Of a DNA stretch of 64,000 nucleotides, positions 41,520-51,074 are shown piece by piece. The notes beneath the pieces were generated by a model. It was not told the origin of the DNA and made no database searches. It saw nothing but the letters and a program-made list of their open reading frames with translations. Position 1 is the first letter of the stretch. Each line of letters begins with the position of its first letter. Position numbers and translations under genes: made by a program. Source of the stretch: an uncultured Gammaproteobacteria bacterium (GTDB lineage Bacteria; Pseudomonadota; Gammaproteobacteria; JAADHQ01); the NCBI GenBank assembly GCA_947258655.1, contig CAMYJD010000022.1, forward strand, positions 1 through 64,000, read 5' to 3'.

Positions 41520-43082
41520 CTAGATGTTCTCGGTGACCAGGTAGAGTTCGACGCGCGGCAAGCGGTACTGGTAGGCGCGCAGGCTTTCGCCCTGTTTACG
41601 TGCTAACGGTTGGCGGGCGCCATAACCGATAAAATGCAGGCGGTTCGGGTCGATGGCATGCGCATCCTGCAGGTAAGCAGCAACCGCGGCTGCGCGTTGG
41701 CGTGACAGACCAAGATTGGCAGCTGTATCACCGCGGGTGCCGGTATGGCCCTTTACGATGACGCGATAATTGGGGTAGTGCTTGAGTTGTCTGACCGCAT
41801 TATCCAGCTGGCTGTGGCCTTCATCGGTCAGTTCGCTACTGCCGCTCATGAATATGATCGGGCGTATCTTTAATGTGCCCACTTCGCGCAAGCGACTCCA
41901 TTGCCCGGCATCTAGGGGCGCGAATTGCTTTGGCTTGTTGCTGGATTTTGGTTGTGTACGGTTGGCGGAAAAATTTGTGTTTTCGACGCTCTGCTGGTAA
42001 AGGCGTGCAACGAAGGTGTTGTTGGTTAGGCGATAGGGATCGTCATTGGGTAATATATTTTTTCTGACCGCAGCGGTTTGGGTGAGGATATCGAGTGTGG
42101 ATTCGATCGATGCAATCAGCTCATCCCTGTTGGTGGAAAGGTTGCCGGCAACGCCAAACCAGTCAATAGCATTGTCGTTCAGGCTCATCCACGCAACCCC
42201 TTTGAGCATGGTCCTGATTTTCGTAGGTGCCAGGTCGATATCTGCGGCAGCATCACTGATCAGTCTGTCAGGATTATCGCGGTAGAACTTCAGGCTGCGG
42301 AAATACTGGCGCAGCAGGATTTCGCTAATGTCCGCGTGTGTGACCGAGTATTGGCGGTTGACCAGTAATATATCGACTATTAGTTTGTTGGTGTCCTCGG
42401 TGCCGATGAGTTTTATGATGTCCTTGTTTTCCAGGGCGCGGGTAACATCCGGCTCCCACAACACGGCGGCATCCGCCTTGCCCTGCAGCAGTGCCTGTAA
42501 GGCCTGTTGCGAACCGTTACTGCTAATGCGCCAGTCCTTGTCATCCAATAGCGATTGTATGTCGAAGTGCACGGCGATACTGCGTAACAGGTGCTCACTT
42601 GGCGAATCCGGTGTCAATGCGATGTTGAATTTTTCTACCTGTTTGATTGCATCGAGACTGGAAAGCCTGTCCTTCCATGCGACGATCGCATCACCGCCCT
42701 TCGACTCATCGATAACTGAGATGACAGTGGCGGGAAAATCATGTGTATAGCCATTCAGTAAAAAGGAATCAATCGTGGCCACAGCAAAATCCAGTGAGCC
42801 CTTTTTCAGTTTTTGCATACGTCCGTCATAATCGGCCTGGTCATCGATACATTGCAGGATATAGCCGCTATGGCGCATGCGTTTCTTCAGGTCTTTCGAG
42901 CATAGCGGGTAGTAGCCAATCCAGTTGTCCACACCAATACGGATCGTGGCCTTGATATTTCTCGAGTCGGAACTGTTCTTTTGTGCAGAATCCATCAATG
43001 CAGGTGCGTACAGTCGGTAGGCCAGTATGGTGGCGAAACCCAGTATGATCAGCACGATGGCGATTTTACTGTGTTTTTTCAT
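41520..43082 (-). CDS. SsuA/NMT1-like substrate-binding protein fused to OmpA C-terminal domain
   Basis: TM anchor MKKHSKIAIVLIILGFATILAY; SBP part IRIGVDNWIGYYPL...GKADAAVLWEPDV; C-terminal YRVIVKGHTGTRGDTAANLGLSRQRAAAVAAYL...RLHFIGYGARQP. Confidence 0.85.
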   Translation of the reverse strand: MKKHSKIAIVLIILGFATILAYRLYAPALMDSAQKNSSDSRNIKATIRIGVDNWIGYYPLCSKDLKKRMRHSGYILQCIDDQADYDGRMQKLKKGSLDFAVATIDSFLLNGYTHDFPATVISVIDESKGGDAIVAWKDRLSSLDAIKQVEKFNIALTPDSPSEHLLRSIAVHFDIQSLLDDKDWRISSNGSQQALQALLQGKADAAVLWEPDVTRALENKDIIKLIGTEDTNKLIVDILLVNRQYSVTHADISEILLRQYFRSLKFYRDNPDRLISDAAADIDLAPTKIRTMLKGVAWMSLNDNAIDWFGVAGNLSTNRDELIASIESTLDILTQTAAVRKNILPNDDPYRLTNNTFVARLYQQSVENTNFSANRTQPKSSNKPKQFAPLDAGQWSRLREVGTLKIRPIIFMSGSSELTDEGHSQLDNAVRQLKHYPNYRVIVKGHTGTRGDTAANLGLSRQRAAAVAAYLQDAHAIDPNRLHFIGYGARQPLARKQGESLRAYQYRLPRVELYLVTENI

Positions 43083-43152
43083 GGCGTCCGGCCTATTGTC
43101 TGCGCGTGTTGTAACAATTTTGTGTTCATAAATACATCTATGCCGGGCCGGG

Positions 43153-43953
43153 CTAGAATTCCTGTGCGGTAAAATCGGGGGACTCGGCCAGTACATCATC
43201 AAGGCCCCGCTGTAATGATTGCACGTCGGTGGCCGACTGATAGAGGATCTTGCCGGGCTGGTTCAGCGAGTGTTTGTCGCTGATACAAAAACCGATGGTG
43301 TGAATGATGATGGGTGTTTCGGCCAGCATCTTGTCGACGATACGGCGCGGTTTTTCATCGGGATCGGCAAAACCGTCGGTGACAATGACGAGATGATATT
43401 CGCCATAGCCTAGCTGACTGCGGGCCTGGCGGGTGATGCTGTCGAAAGCCTTCGTGATCGATGTCAGTAAGGGTGTGCTGCGATTGGCATAGACACGATT
43501 GACCTGTTCGGTGAACTGTTCACGGTTGCGGATTGCCAGAGGCGTGCGTTCACTGATGCCGTTATTGTCAAACGTGAGCATTCCCAGGTTGGCGTTGGGC
43601 GGGACATTGGCGGAAAAAGCAATCAGGGCTTTTTTGGCCGCAGTGATCTTGTTCATGTTACCCGAACAGCCCTTTTCCGACATGCTGCCGGAGCCGTCGA
43701 AGACCACATAGTAGTTCTTGCGCAGCAGATCATCGGATAATGCGGTTTGCTTGTGTTTATCGCCGAGATAGGGCCAGGGTGAGACTGTCTGTTTCGACTG
43801 CTCAGGCGCTGGTGGTGTTACCGTATCCGTCGTTGCTGGCCGATTGGCAGGCGCGGGAGTTGGCGGCGGCGAAAACAGGTTGAAAAACTCGGGAATATAG
43901 GTGTATGCAAGCAGTATCACAATGACCCATGGCAATAGTTTTTTCAGTTTCAT
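43153..43953 (-). CDS. Membrane-anchored VWA-domain protein
   Basis: N-terminal TM; MIDAS-like YYVVFDGSGSMSEKGC; VTDGFADPDEKPR. Confidence 0.88.
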   Translation of the reverse strand: MKLKKLLPWVIVILLAYTYIPEFFNLFSPPPTPAPANRPATTDTVTPPAPEQSKQTVSPWPYLGDKHKQTALSDDLLRKNYYVVFDGSGSMSEKGCSGNMNKITAAKKALIAFSANVPPNANLGMLTFDNNGISERTPLAIRNREQFTEQVNRVYANRSTPLLTSITKAFDSITRQARSQLGYGEYHLVIVTDGFADPDEKPRRIVDKMLAETPIIIHTIGFCISDKHSLNQPGKILYQSATDVQSLQRGLDDVLAESPDFTAQEF

Positions 43954-43970
43954 CAGATTCCTTCCCTGGA

Positions 43971-45686
43971 CTAGAGTGGCTGGAAGACGTCGGATTCCGC
44001 TTCCAGCTGGATGATCCGGAACTTGACGCGCATGTTGTCACGCCATTGTTTTTCATTTTTCGGGGCGCAGGGATCGTTACCGCATATACCGCTCTTGGGA
44101 TTGTCGATGCCGTGTCCGACAATCGCGAATTGTGACGGGTCCAAGCTTATGTTTCTGCTACGGGCAAAGTCAATAATGCTGTTACGCACCGCAGTCGCGC
44201 GGGTCAGGCTCAGGTTCCTGGCCGATTGCTGGATGCGGCGCAAAATGATATTACTGGATCCGGCCTTTTTCTTTTTCAGATAACCGAGAGGATCGCTATG
44301 CCCCTCTACCGTTATCACGGCGCCACCATAAGTGGAAGCCAGTTCGATGACACTTTCAAAAGACTGGCTGTACAGGTCAGCAGAAAAAACTTTCTGGTTG
44401 GGCTTGAAAAACACTTCAAAAGCAAAGATCTCGCCTTCCTCCAATGTGCCCTGTTGCTGTTTCCTGGCAATCGTGCTGGCCAGTTTGCGTTCGTCAAAGC
44501 GGGTACGGGTATCGGCGTCAGTCGTCAGCCCGGTGCTGATCTGGCCATAATTCCAGTTGGCATGGTTGAATTTGGCAACGGCCTTTATCAGCCCCAGGCT
44601 GTTGAATGCAGCAGAGGTCTCGGCGACGCGCTTGGTGAAGCGTCGGGGATTATTGCTGTCAGTAAAGAAACGCTTGTTATCGGCAACGTTCATATGCATC
44701 GCATCATGATAGAGGGCCTCGGCATCACTACTGGCCTGTTCACTGTCGAGCAGTGCCCCGGCGGCGCTGCGCATGAAACTACTATACTCGGCACGGCGCT
44801 TGTTTCGTTGCCGGACCAGTTCATCGACCTCCTGTTGAGCCAGCATCAGTCCGCGCACAAAAGCGCTGACATCCTTGCGATGGGACTTGAAGTAATCGGA
44901 GCGCACGGCATAAACATCGGCAATGATACGATTGGCGGTTTTTGTCGACATCAGGATGCGCGCGCCGGCAACCGAGTCTTCCGCGCCGGTACCCATGGTT
45001 CCGCCCGAGGTCAGTGCCAGTGCATCCGGTGTAATGACCATTGCCGCATCGACATCCTTTTCATAAAACGCGGACATCGGCGTGTTATCGGTGCCGGTCA
45101 AATCTGGCAGCCAGCGTATGCTGACATCCCTTGGCGACAGGCCGGCGTCACTGAGGACCTTGGTTAGATAATCGACATGTGGACCATAGGCCTGTAACGC
45201 AATGACCTTGCCCTTGAGATCGGCAGGCTTGCGGATGCCCTTTTTGACGACCATCGCATCACCGCCTGCAGATTCGCTGAGCTGGTAGATCAGCACGGGT
45301 TTTATACGCGGGTCCTTGCCAAGCAAATCCGCTGCCATCGTCAGCATGCCCAGTGTGCCGCGCAAATAAGGGCTTTTACCGCTGATGTAATTTTGTAATT
45401 GACTGGTAAAACTGTCTTCCCGGACCAGGCGCAAACTCAATCCCAGTCCGGCGAAAATGCTGTCCTTGCGGGTGCGGGTACTATTACCATTCGCATACAG
45501 CGTGCGTGCATCTGCACCCCAGGTGATCATTGGTACCTGTGTGGTACCGCTGCGAACCTGTCCTACCGGTGTATGCACGGTGGTTTGCAGTGGTTTTGAA
45601 TCGATATACTGTGGTTTGGCCAGTAGCGGGCTTGTCATCACAATCAGCATGGTGCTGATTAATAATTTTACATACGCTGAATCCAT
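43971..45686 (-). CDS. Exported NMT1-like substrate-binding protein fused to OmpA C-terminal domain
   Basis: Signal peptide; GGDAMVVKKGIRKPADLKGKVIALQAYGPHVDYL; C-terminal GGAVITVEGHSDP...LSLTRATAVRNSIIDFA...QFAIVGHGIDNP. Confidence 0.85.
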   Translation of the reverse strand: MDSAYVKLLISTMLIVMTSPLLAKPQYIDSKPLQTTVHTPVGQVRSGTTQVPMITWGADARTLYANGNSTRTRKDSIFAGLGLSLRLVREDSFTSQLQNYISGKSPYLRGTLGMLTMAADLLGKDPRIKPVLIYQLSESAGGDAMVVKKGIRKPADLKGKVIALQAYGPHVDYLTKVLSDAGLSPRDVSIRWLPDLTGTDNTPMSAFYEKDVDAAMVITPDALALTSGGTMGTGAEDSVAGARILMSTKTANRIIADVYAVRSDYFKSHRKDVSAFVRGLMLAQQEVDELVRQRNKRRAEYSSFMRSAAGALLDSEQASSDAEALYHDAMHMNVADNKRFFTDSNNPRRFTKRVAETSAAFNSLGLIKAVAKFNHANWNYGQISTGLTTDADTRTRFDERKLASTIARKQQQGTLEEGEIFAFEVFFKPNQKVFSADLYSQSFESVIELASTYGGAVITVEGHSDPLGYLKKKKAGSSNIILRRIQQSARNLSLTRATAVRNSIIDFARSRNISLDPSQFAIVGHGIDNPKSGICGNDPCAPKNEKQWRDNMRVKFRIIQLEAESDVFQPL

Positions 45687-46075
45687 TTCCGTCTCCATCG
45701 TGACTGCGATTATTGATTTCCATCCACGGCTCAATATCATATCAGATCTGTGTTTACCCGTCTTGGCCTTAAGTGGTTGTTAATTCGATAAAATACAGAG
45801 GATGCAGCACTGTGTCCAGGCATATATTGATATTGTCATGTACCATTAGGCAGGTATGTTGTCGGCTATATAAGTATTCATATCAAAGGCTTGTATATCA
45901 GCGTCTATGCAGATAGCGTAGTGAGATTGTAAACAAATGTTTAATTTAGTTGAGGATTATTTACTATAGAGTATGCTAATATAGGTATAGTGGAAGAATA
46001 ATGATGTATGAGGTTGTTAACTTCGTATTTTTACATTTACGGGTGCTGCAGGGAAAGTAACATCATGAATCCTGG

Positions 46076-48649
46076 TTGCTATGTGCTATGCAGTTCACAA
46101 AACCTGCCAAATTGCCCCGTCTTACCGCGAGGTACAAATATCTAGCAACGATAGCCGTTGTCGTTGTCGTGCTGATTGTCGCAATGTCCACCTGGTATGT
46201 CGCCAGCATCAAGCAGAGTAGTGCCGCCAGTCTGCAGCATCTTGCTACTATCAAACAGCTGAACGCACTGATTAGACATAGCGTCGTCGATAGCCAGTTA
46301 AAACTGAACAAACTGTTATTATCCAGCTCCATCGATAATGATCGAGCGCCTGTAGAAGCCCTCGATCAGGCCATTATGCACAGTCACGCGTTGCAACAAC
46401 TGTCTGCGGCAGGCAAGGGCGACTTTGAGCAGGATCTGGCATCCCTGACGGCGCAACTGAATTCCTACCGCCAGTTGCTGGTTGATCTGTTGCAGCACAG
46501 GAAAGACCTGAACTGGTTATACCCGGCCTTGCCTTTTATCAATGGATCAATGCTGGAGGCCAACCAGCGTTTTGAAACTGCCAATTTACTCGCCATCAAT
46601 GAGCTCAAGGAGGAATCGGACAATCCGTATTCGCTCAAGGCATTCCAGTATTTTTATGAAACGAATGACTTGTGGCGCCGTGTCATTCTCAATTTTCGCG
46701 CGATGCTGATACGTTTCAGTGGACTCCAGAACGTCCCCCTGGGTGCCAGTGCCGAGGAACAGAATATCCTGCTGTTGTTGGGAGAACTGGCTGTGAGGAT
46801 GGAGGCCATCGCGGAACTGGAAAAAGCGGGCAGTCTCAGCTTTCAGGGTGAGGAGGCAGTAGCCGAGATGCGCGCAGCCAGTAAGGCGTGGGAGCAGGGT
46901 TTTGAGCAACTGCGGCAAATGCGTCTGTCTATATACTGGCGCGCGGATATCGAATATCTGAATACCCGAATTAAGCCGGTGCAGGAGACAATTCTGGCAA
47001 AGTTGGGAAGCCTTGAGGCGCTGGCCGATAACCTGTCACATCAGGAACTGGCAGTAGTCGACAAGGTGCTTGACCGCTTGATAGTACAGTTCTGGATTCT
47101 CGCTGTCTTCATTATCCTGGGCGTGGTGACGGGCTACGCCTATATGCAGAAGCTGATTCTGCGCCCCGTAGCGCGTGTCGCCGAGGCCTTGTGGGCCGAG
47201 TCACATGGTACGACACCGACCAAGTTGTCAACGGCCAAAACCATGGAAATGAAACAGTTGATTGAGTCGTTTTCGGCGATGCGCAAGCAGGTCGCTGAGC
47301 GTCAACAGGCGCTCGAATATCAGGCCCTGCATGATTCGTTGACGGCCTTGCCTAACCGTGTGCTATTGAATGATCGTCTTGAACAGCAGATTAACCTGGC
47401 CGCGCGCGCGGACAGCACACTGGCATTGCTGATTATGGACCTGAACGGTTTCAAGGAGATCAATGATACGCTCGGTCACCAGATCGGCGACAGGGTGCTG
47501 GTTGCGGTTGCGGAGCGCATCCATGAGCAGTTGCGCCTTGCAGATACGGTCGCCAGGATGGGTGGGGACGAGTTCGCGGTGTTGCTGACAGACGTCAACA
47601 AGGACGAGGCCGTCGTGCTGATCGAGCGCATTGTCAAGTCGCTTGAGCATCACCTCGAGATTGGAGGACACAAGTTGCATATCAGCGCCAGTATTGGTGT
47701 CACGATGTATCCGGATCATGGGCATAATGCCAAGATTCTAGTGCAACGTGCCGATGTTGCGATGTACATGGCGAAGCGTTCGCATATACCGTATACATTT
47801 TATGACCGCGAGCAGGATACGCATAATATCGGTTGGCTGACGCTGCCTGCCGAACTGGAAGTGGCCTTGAAGAAGGATCAGTTGCAGCTCTATTATCAAC
47901 CCAAGGTGGAAGCCGTCAGCGGAGCACTAAAAGGCGTTGAGGCATTATTACGCTGGCAACATCCCCGTCACGGCTGGGTCAATCCGGAAGATATCGTTGA
48001 GCTGGCCGAATCGAGCGCGCTGATCGCCGAATTGACAAACTGGGTCATTGACCGTGCCCTCACTGACAGTGTGCGCTGGCGCAATGACGGATTGCAGGTC
48101 AGTATGGCGATCAACCTGTCGCCGCAAAATTTGCATGATCCGACTTTTGTCGATCAGGTCAGCGAGGCGCTGACTCAGCATGGCGTGAATGGCGATGTGC
48201 TGACCCTGGAGATTACCGAGAATGCCTTTATCAGTGATCCGGCGCAGGCCGTAACAAGCATTCATCAGTTGCGTGCCATGGGTATCAGGATTGCGATAGA
48301 CGACTACGGTACCGGATTTTCATCCTTGTCATACCTGCGTCAGTTGGCCGTCAATGAATTGAAAATCGACAAGGTTTTTGTCATGAACCTGGACCAGAAT
48401 GAAGATGACCTGACCATTGTACGTTCGACGATTCATATGGCACAAAGCCTCGGCCTGGAAGTGGTCGCCGAGGGTGTGGAGAAGGTTATGTCGCTACAAT
48501 TACTGCGTGAACTGGAATGCGACTATCTGCAGGGCTATCTGATCAGTGAGCCACTTTCCGATGCTGAATTCCGCGCATGGCTGGATAAATGGGGCGGTTA
48601 TAACACGATGGATGCGGGAATAAAGGATTCGGGAAATCGCGCCAGTTAA
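46076..48649 (+). CDS. GGDEF-EAL bifunctional c-di-GMP protein with periplasmic sensor and HAMP-like linker
   Basis: Two TMs; RMGGDEFAVLL; GVEALLRWQHPRHG; IDDYGTGFSSLSYLR. Confidence 0.95.
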   Translation: MLCAMQFTKPAKLPRLTARYKYLATIAVVVVVLIVAMSTWYVASIKQSSAASLQHLATIKQLNALIRHSVVDSQLKLNKLLLSSSIDNDRAPVEALDQAIMHSHALQQLSAAGKGDFEQDLASLTAQLNSYRQLLVDLLQHRKDLNWLYPALPFINGSMLEANQRFETANLLAINELKEESDNPYSLKAFQYFYETNDLWRRVILNFRAMLIRFSGLQNVPLGASAEEQNILLLLGELAVRMEAIAELEKAGSLSFQGEEAVAEMRAASKAWEQGFEQLRQMRLSIYWRADIEYLNTRIKPVQETILAKLGSLEALADNLSHQELAVVDKVLDRLIVQFWILAVFIILGVVTGYAYMQKLILRPVARVAEALWAESHGTTPTKLSTAKTMEMKQLIESFSAMRKQVAERQQALEYQALHDSLTALPNRVLLNDRLEQQINLAARADSTLALLIMDLNGFKEINDTLGHQIGDRVLVAVAERIHEQLRLADTVARMGGDEFAVLLTDVNKDEAVVLIERIVKSLEHHLEIGGHKLHISASIGVTMYPDHGHNAKILVQRADVAMYMAKRSHIPYTFYDREQDTHNIGWLTLPAELEVALKKDQLQLYYQPKVEAVSGALKGVEALLRWQHPRHGWVNPEDIVELAESSALIAELTNWVIDRALTDSVRWRNDGLQVSMAINLSPQNLHDPTFVDQVSEALTQHGVNGDVLTLEITENAFISDPAQAVTSIHQLRAMGIRIAIDDYGTGFSSLSYLRQLAVNELKIDKVFVMNLDQNEDDLTIVRSTIHMAQSLGLEVVAEGVEKVMSLQLLRELECDYLQGYLISEPLSDAEFRAWLDKWGGYNTMDAGIKDSGNRAS

Positions 48650-48653
48650 GGAC

Positions 48654-48684
48654 AAGAAAATGCCCCATTCTGATGAATGGGGCA
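48654..48684 (-). terminator. Rho-independent terminator (minus strand), likely for glcDEF
   Basis: TGCCCCATTC-TGAT-GAATGGGGCA with perfect 10-bp arms; minus strand reads GGGGCATTTTCTTG. Confidence 0.7.
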
Positions 48685-48780
48685 ATGATAGAGGGTCACA
48701 TTTTCCTCAAGGAGCGATTAAATAATGGCATATATTGGCGCTATTAGTATTGATATAGATCAAAAAAACGTCTGTGCCGA

Positions 48781-50013
48781 TTATTTTTTATCATGCCCGC
48801 GCAAGGCCCGATCGACCAGTTCGATCCAGTGTAGCACCGGCACCGGCGAACGGGTCTGCATATGCATCAGGCAGCCGATATTGGCGGTGGCGATGCACTC
48901 CGGCTCTTGTGCGCACAGATTGGTGAGCTTGTTGTCCAGTAATTGACTGGACAGTTCGGCTTGCAAGACAGAATAGGTCCCGGCAGAACCGCAGCAAATA
49001 TGGGCGTCGCGCGGATATTGCAACTGATAGCCGCATTGTTTTAACAGCGGCTCGATCGTATTGGTGATTTGCTGGCCATGTTGCAGGGTACATGGCGAGT
49101 GGAAGGCAACGATCTGTGCAGGTACAGTACCTATGACCTGCTGAAGAGGCAGTTGGCTCATCAGCTCGCTGATATCCAGGGTCCTGTCACTGATCATTCG
49201 AGCCTTGTCATGGTATTCCGGATCATCCTCGAAGTAGTGATGGTATTCCTTCATATGCGCAGCACAGCCGCTGGCGGTGACGATAATGCCCTCGATGCCG
49301 TCCTGCAAACGTGGCCACCAGGCATCGATGTTTCGTTTCATCTGCCTGCGCGCATCTGCATTCGCAGCCAGGTGCTGGTCAACGGCGCCACAACAGCCCG
49401 ATTGCTGTTCCCGCACAAGCTGTATCTGGAAACGGTCGAGTACCCTGGCGGTAGCGGCATCTATCTCCGGATGAATGACATTCTGTGCACAACCATCCAG
49501 AATTAGCATTTTTCTGGCGTATTGCCGTGCAGGCCAGGGACTGTTTACAGGTAATGCCGGTATTTTCTGTTTCAGTACGGCGGGCAATAGCGGTTTGCAT
49601 AAATTGGCCACGCGTAACAACAGACGCAGGCGCGACGGCTGCGGGACGATTTTTCGCAATAACAGGCGCTTGATTCTTTCCGGCAAGGGGCGGGCAACCT
49701 TTTCCTCGATCCATTCACGCCCGATATCGACCAGCCTGCCATATTCAACCCCGGAAGGGCAGGTGGTTTCACAGGCGCGACAGGTCAGGCAGCGATCGAG
49801 GTGCAGCTGGGTATGACGCGTGACCGGCTGACCCTCCAGCATTTGCTTGATCAGGTAGATCCGGCCACGCGGACCATCGAGTTCGTCACCCAGCAATTGG
49901 TAGGTCGGACAGGTGGCCGTGCAGAAGCCACAGTGTACGCAATTGCGCAGGATACGATTGGCCTGTTGGCCGCGGTTTGTTGCCAGGAATGTCTGCGGTA
50001 GCTTAGTCTGCAT
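48781..50013 (-). CDS. glcF: Glycolate oxidase iron-sulfur subunit
   Basis: CVHCGFCTATCPTY; CLTCRACETTCPSGVEYG; CCG motifs. Confidence 0.95.
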   Translation of the reverse strand: MQTKLPQTFLATNRGQQANRILRNCVHCGFCTATCPTYQLLGDELDGPRGRIYLIKQMLEGQPVTRHTQLHLDRCLTCRACETTCPSGVEYGRLVDIGREWIEEKVARPLPERIKRLLLRKIVPQPSRLRLLLRVANLCKPLLPAVLKQKIPALPVNSPWPARQYARKMLILDGCAQNVIHPEIDAATARVLDRFQIQLVREQQSGCCGAVDQHLAANADARRQMKRNIDAWWPRLQDGIEGIIVTASGCAAHMKEYHHYFEDDPEYHDKARMISDRTLDISELMSQLPLQQVIGTVPAQIVAFHSPCTLQHGQQITNTIEPLLKQCGYQLQYPRDAHICCGSAGTYSVLQAELSSQLLDNKLTNLCAQEPECIATANIGCLMHMQTRSPVPVLHWIELVDRALRGHDKK

Positions 50014-51074
50014 TACAGCGCCTTGTACATGCGTCCGGGATTGAGGATATGCTGCGGATCAAAGGCCTGCTTTAGTTGTTGCTGGATCTGCAGCATGGGC
50101 GCCGGCAACGGCTGGAACGCATCTTCCTGCCGAGGGCCATTGCGATAAAGCGTGGCATGGCCTCCGGCTCTGGTGGTTATACGCCTGATACTGTCGGCGC
50201 TGCTGGTGCTGACCAGCCAGCGTTGCGCGCCGCCCCAATCCAGGAATGTTTTGCCGTCTACTGCAAGCATGGGTGTATTGGGCGGCACGGAAAGTCGCCA
50301 TAGTGGTCTGTCGACGTCGAAGAAGGTGTGGGTATGCTCGCGCAATCGTACCCACATATCCCCGTCTTCCCCGACCAGGTCACCGCCCATCTTGTTATGC
50401 GCGCTTTTCAGTGCCGATTCATTACCTGACAGGCGAAAATACAAATGATTTCCATCATGGCAGGCTGCTGATATCGGCATCGGTCTCTGGCTCCAGCGCG
50501 CGATGACCTGTAAAGCCTTGTCGGTATCGACCTCTTTTCTGATCGTGAACTCCTGCTGCGGCCTGGGGATTACACGGATCGAAATGTCGAGGAGGACGCC
50601 GAGGGTACCCATCGCGCCGGCCATCAGTCTGGACACATCATAGCCGGCCACATTTTTCATGACCTCGCCACCGAACTGCATGATCTGTCCATGACCATTG
50701 ATGATGCGGCAACCGAGAACGAAATCGCGCGCGGCGCCGGCATAGGGCCGGCGTGGCCCGGACAGGTTGCAGGCGATGGTGCCACCCAATGTTGCCTGTT
50801 CACCAAAAGCGGGGGGTTCGAAACCCAGCATTTGCCCATGTACGTGCAGGCACTGATGGATGGTTTGCAGGCTGGTGCCGGCGCGTGCAGTCAGCACCAG
50901 TTCGGCCGGCTCGTAATGGAGGATGCCACTATGGCCGCTGACCTCGAGCACCTGGGCCTCGCAGGGATTACCGTAGAAGGACTTGCTGTTACTGCCCTGA
51001 ATCGCCAGTGGCTGCTGCCGTTGCAGTGCATCCTGCACCTGTGCATGGATGTCGTTTGCCAGATCCGCCATCAA
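50013..51074 (-). CDS. glcE: Glycolate oxidase FAD-binding subunit
   Basis: FEPPAFGEQATLGGTIACNLSGPRRPYAGAARDFVLGCRIINGHGQIMQFGGEVMKNVAGYD. Confidence 0.95.
   Translation of the reverse strand: MMADLANDIHAQVQDALQRQQPLAIQGSNSKSFYGNPCEAQVLEVSGHSGILHYEPAELVLTARAGTSLQTIHQCLHVHGQMLGFEPPAFGEQATLGGTIACNLSGPRRPYAGAARDFVLGCRIINGHGQIMQFGGEVMKNVAGYDVSRLMAGAMGTLGVLLDISIRVIPRPQQEFTIRKEVDTDKALQVIARWSQRPMPISAACHDGNHLYFRLSGNESALKSAHNKMGGDLVGEDGDMWVRLREHTHTFFDVDRPLWRLSVPPNTPMLAVDGKTFLDWGGAQRWLVSTSSADSIRRITTRAGGHATLYRNGPRQEDAFQPLPAPMLQIQQQLKQAFDPQHILNPGRMYKAL

Noticed and set aside
44226-45167. 313-aa plus-strand ORF opposite the SBP-OmpA gene
   Set aside because: Antisense shadow of a clear SBP-OmpA coding frame; no recognisable domain and no ribosome-binding context.
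46076-48649. Degenerate (inactive) GGDEF or EAL domain
   Set aside because: Both signature motifs (GGDEF, EALLRW) read as intact, so no evidence for a catalytically dead receptor.
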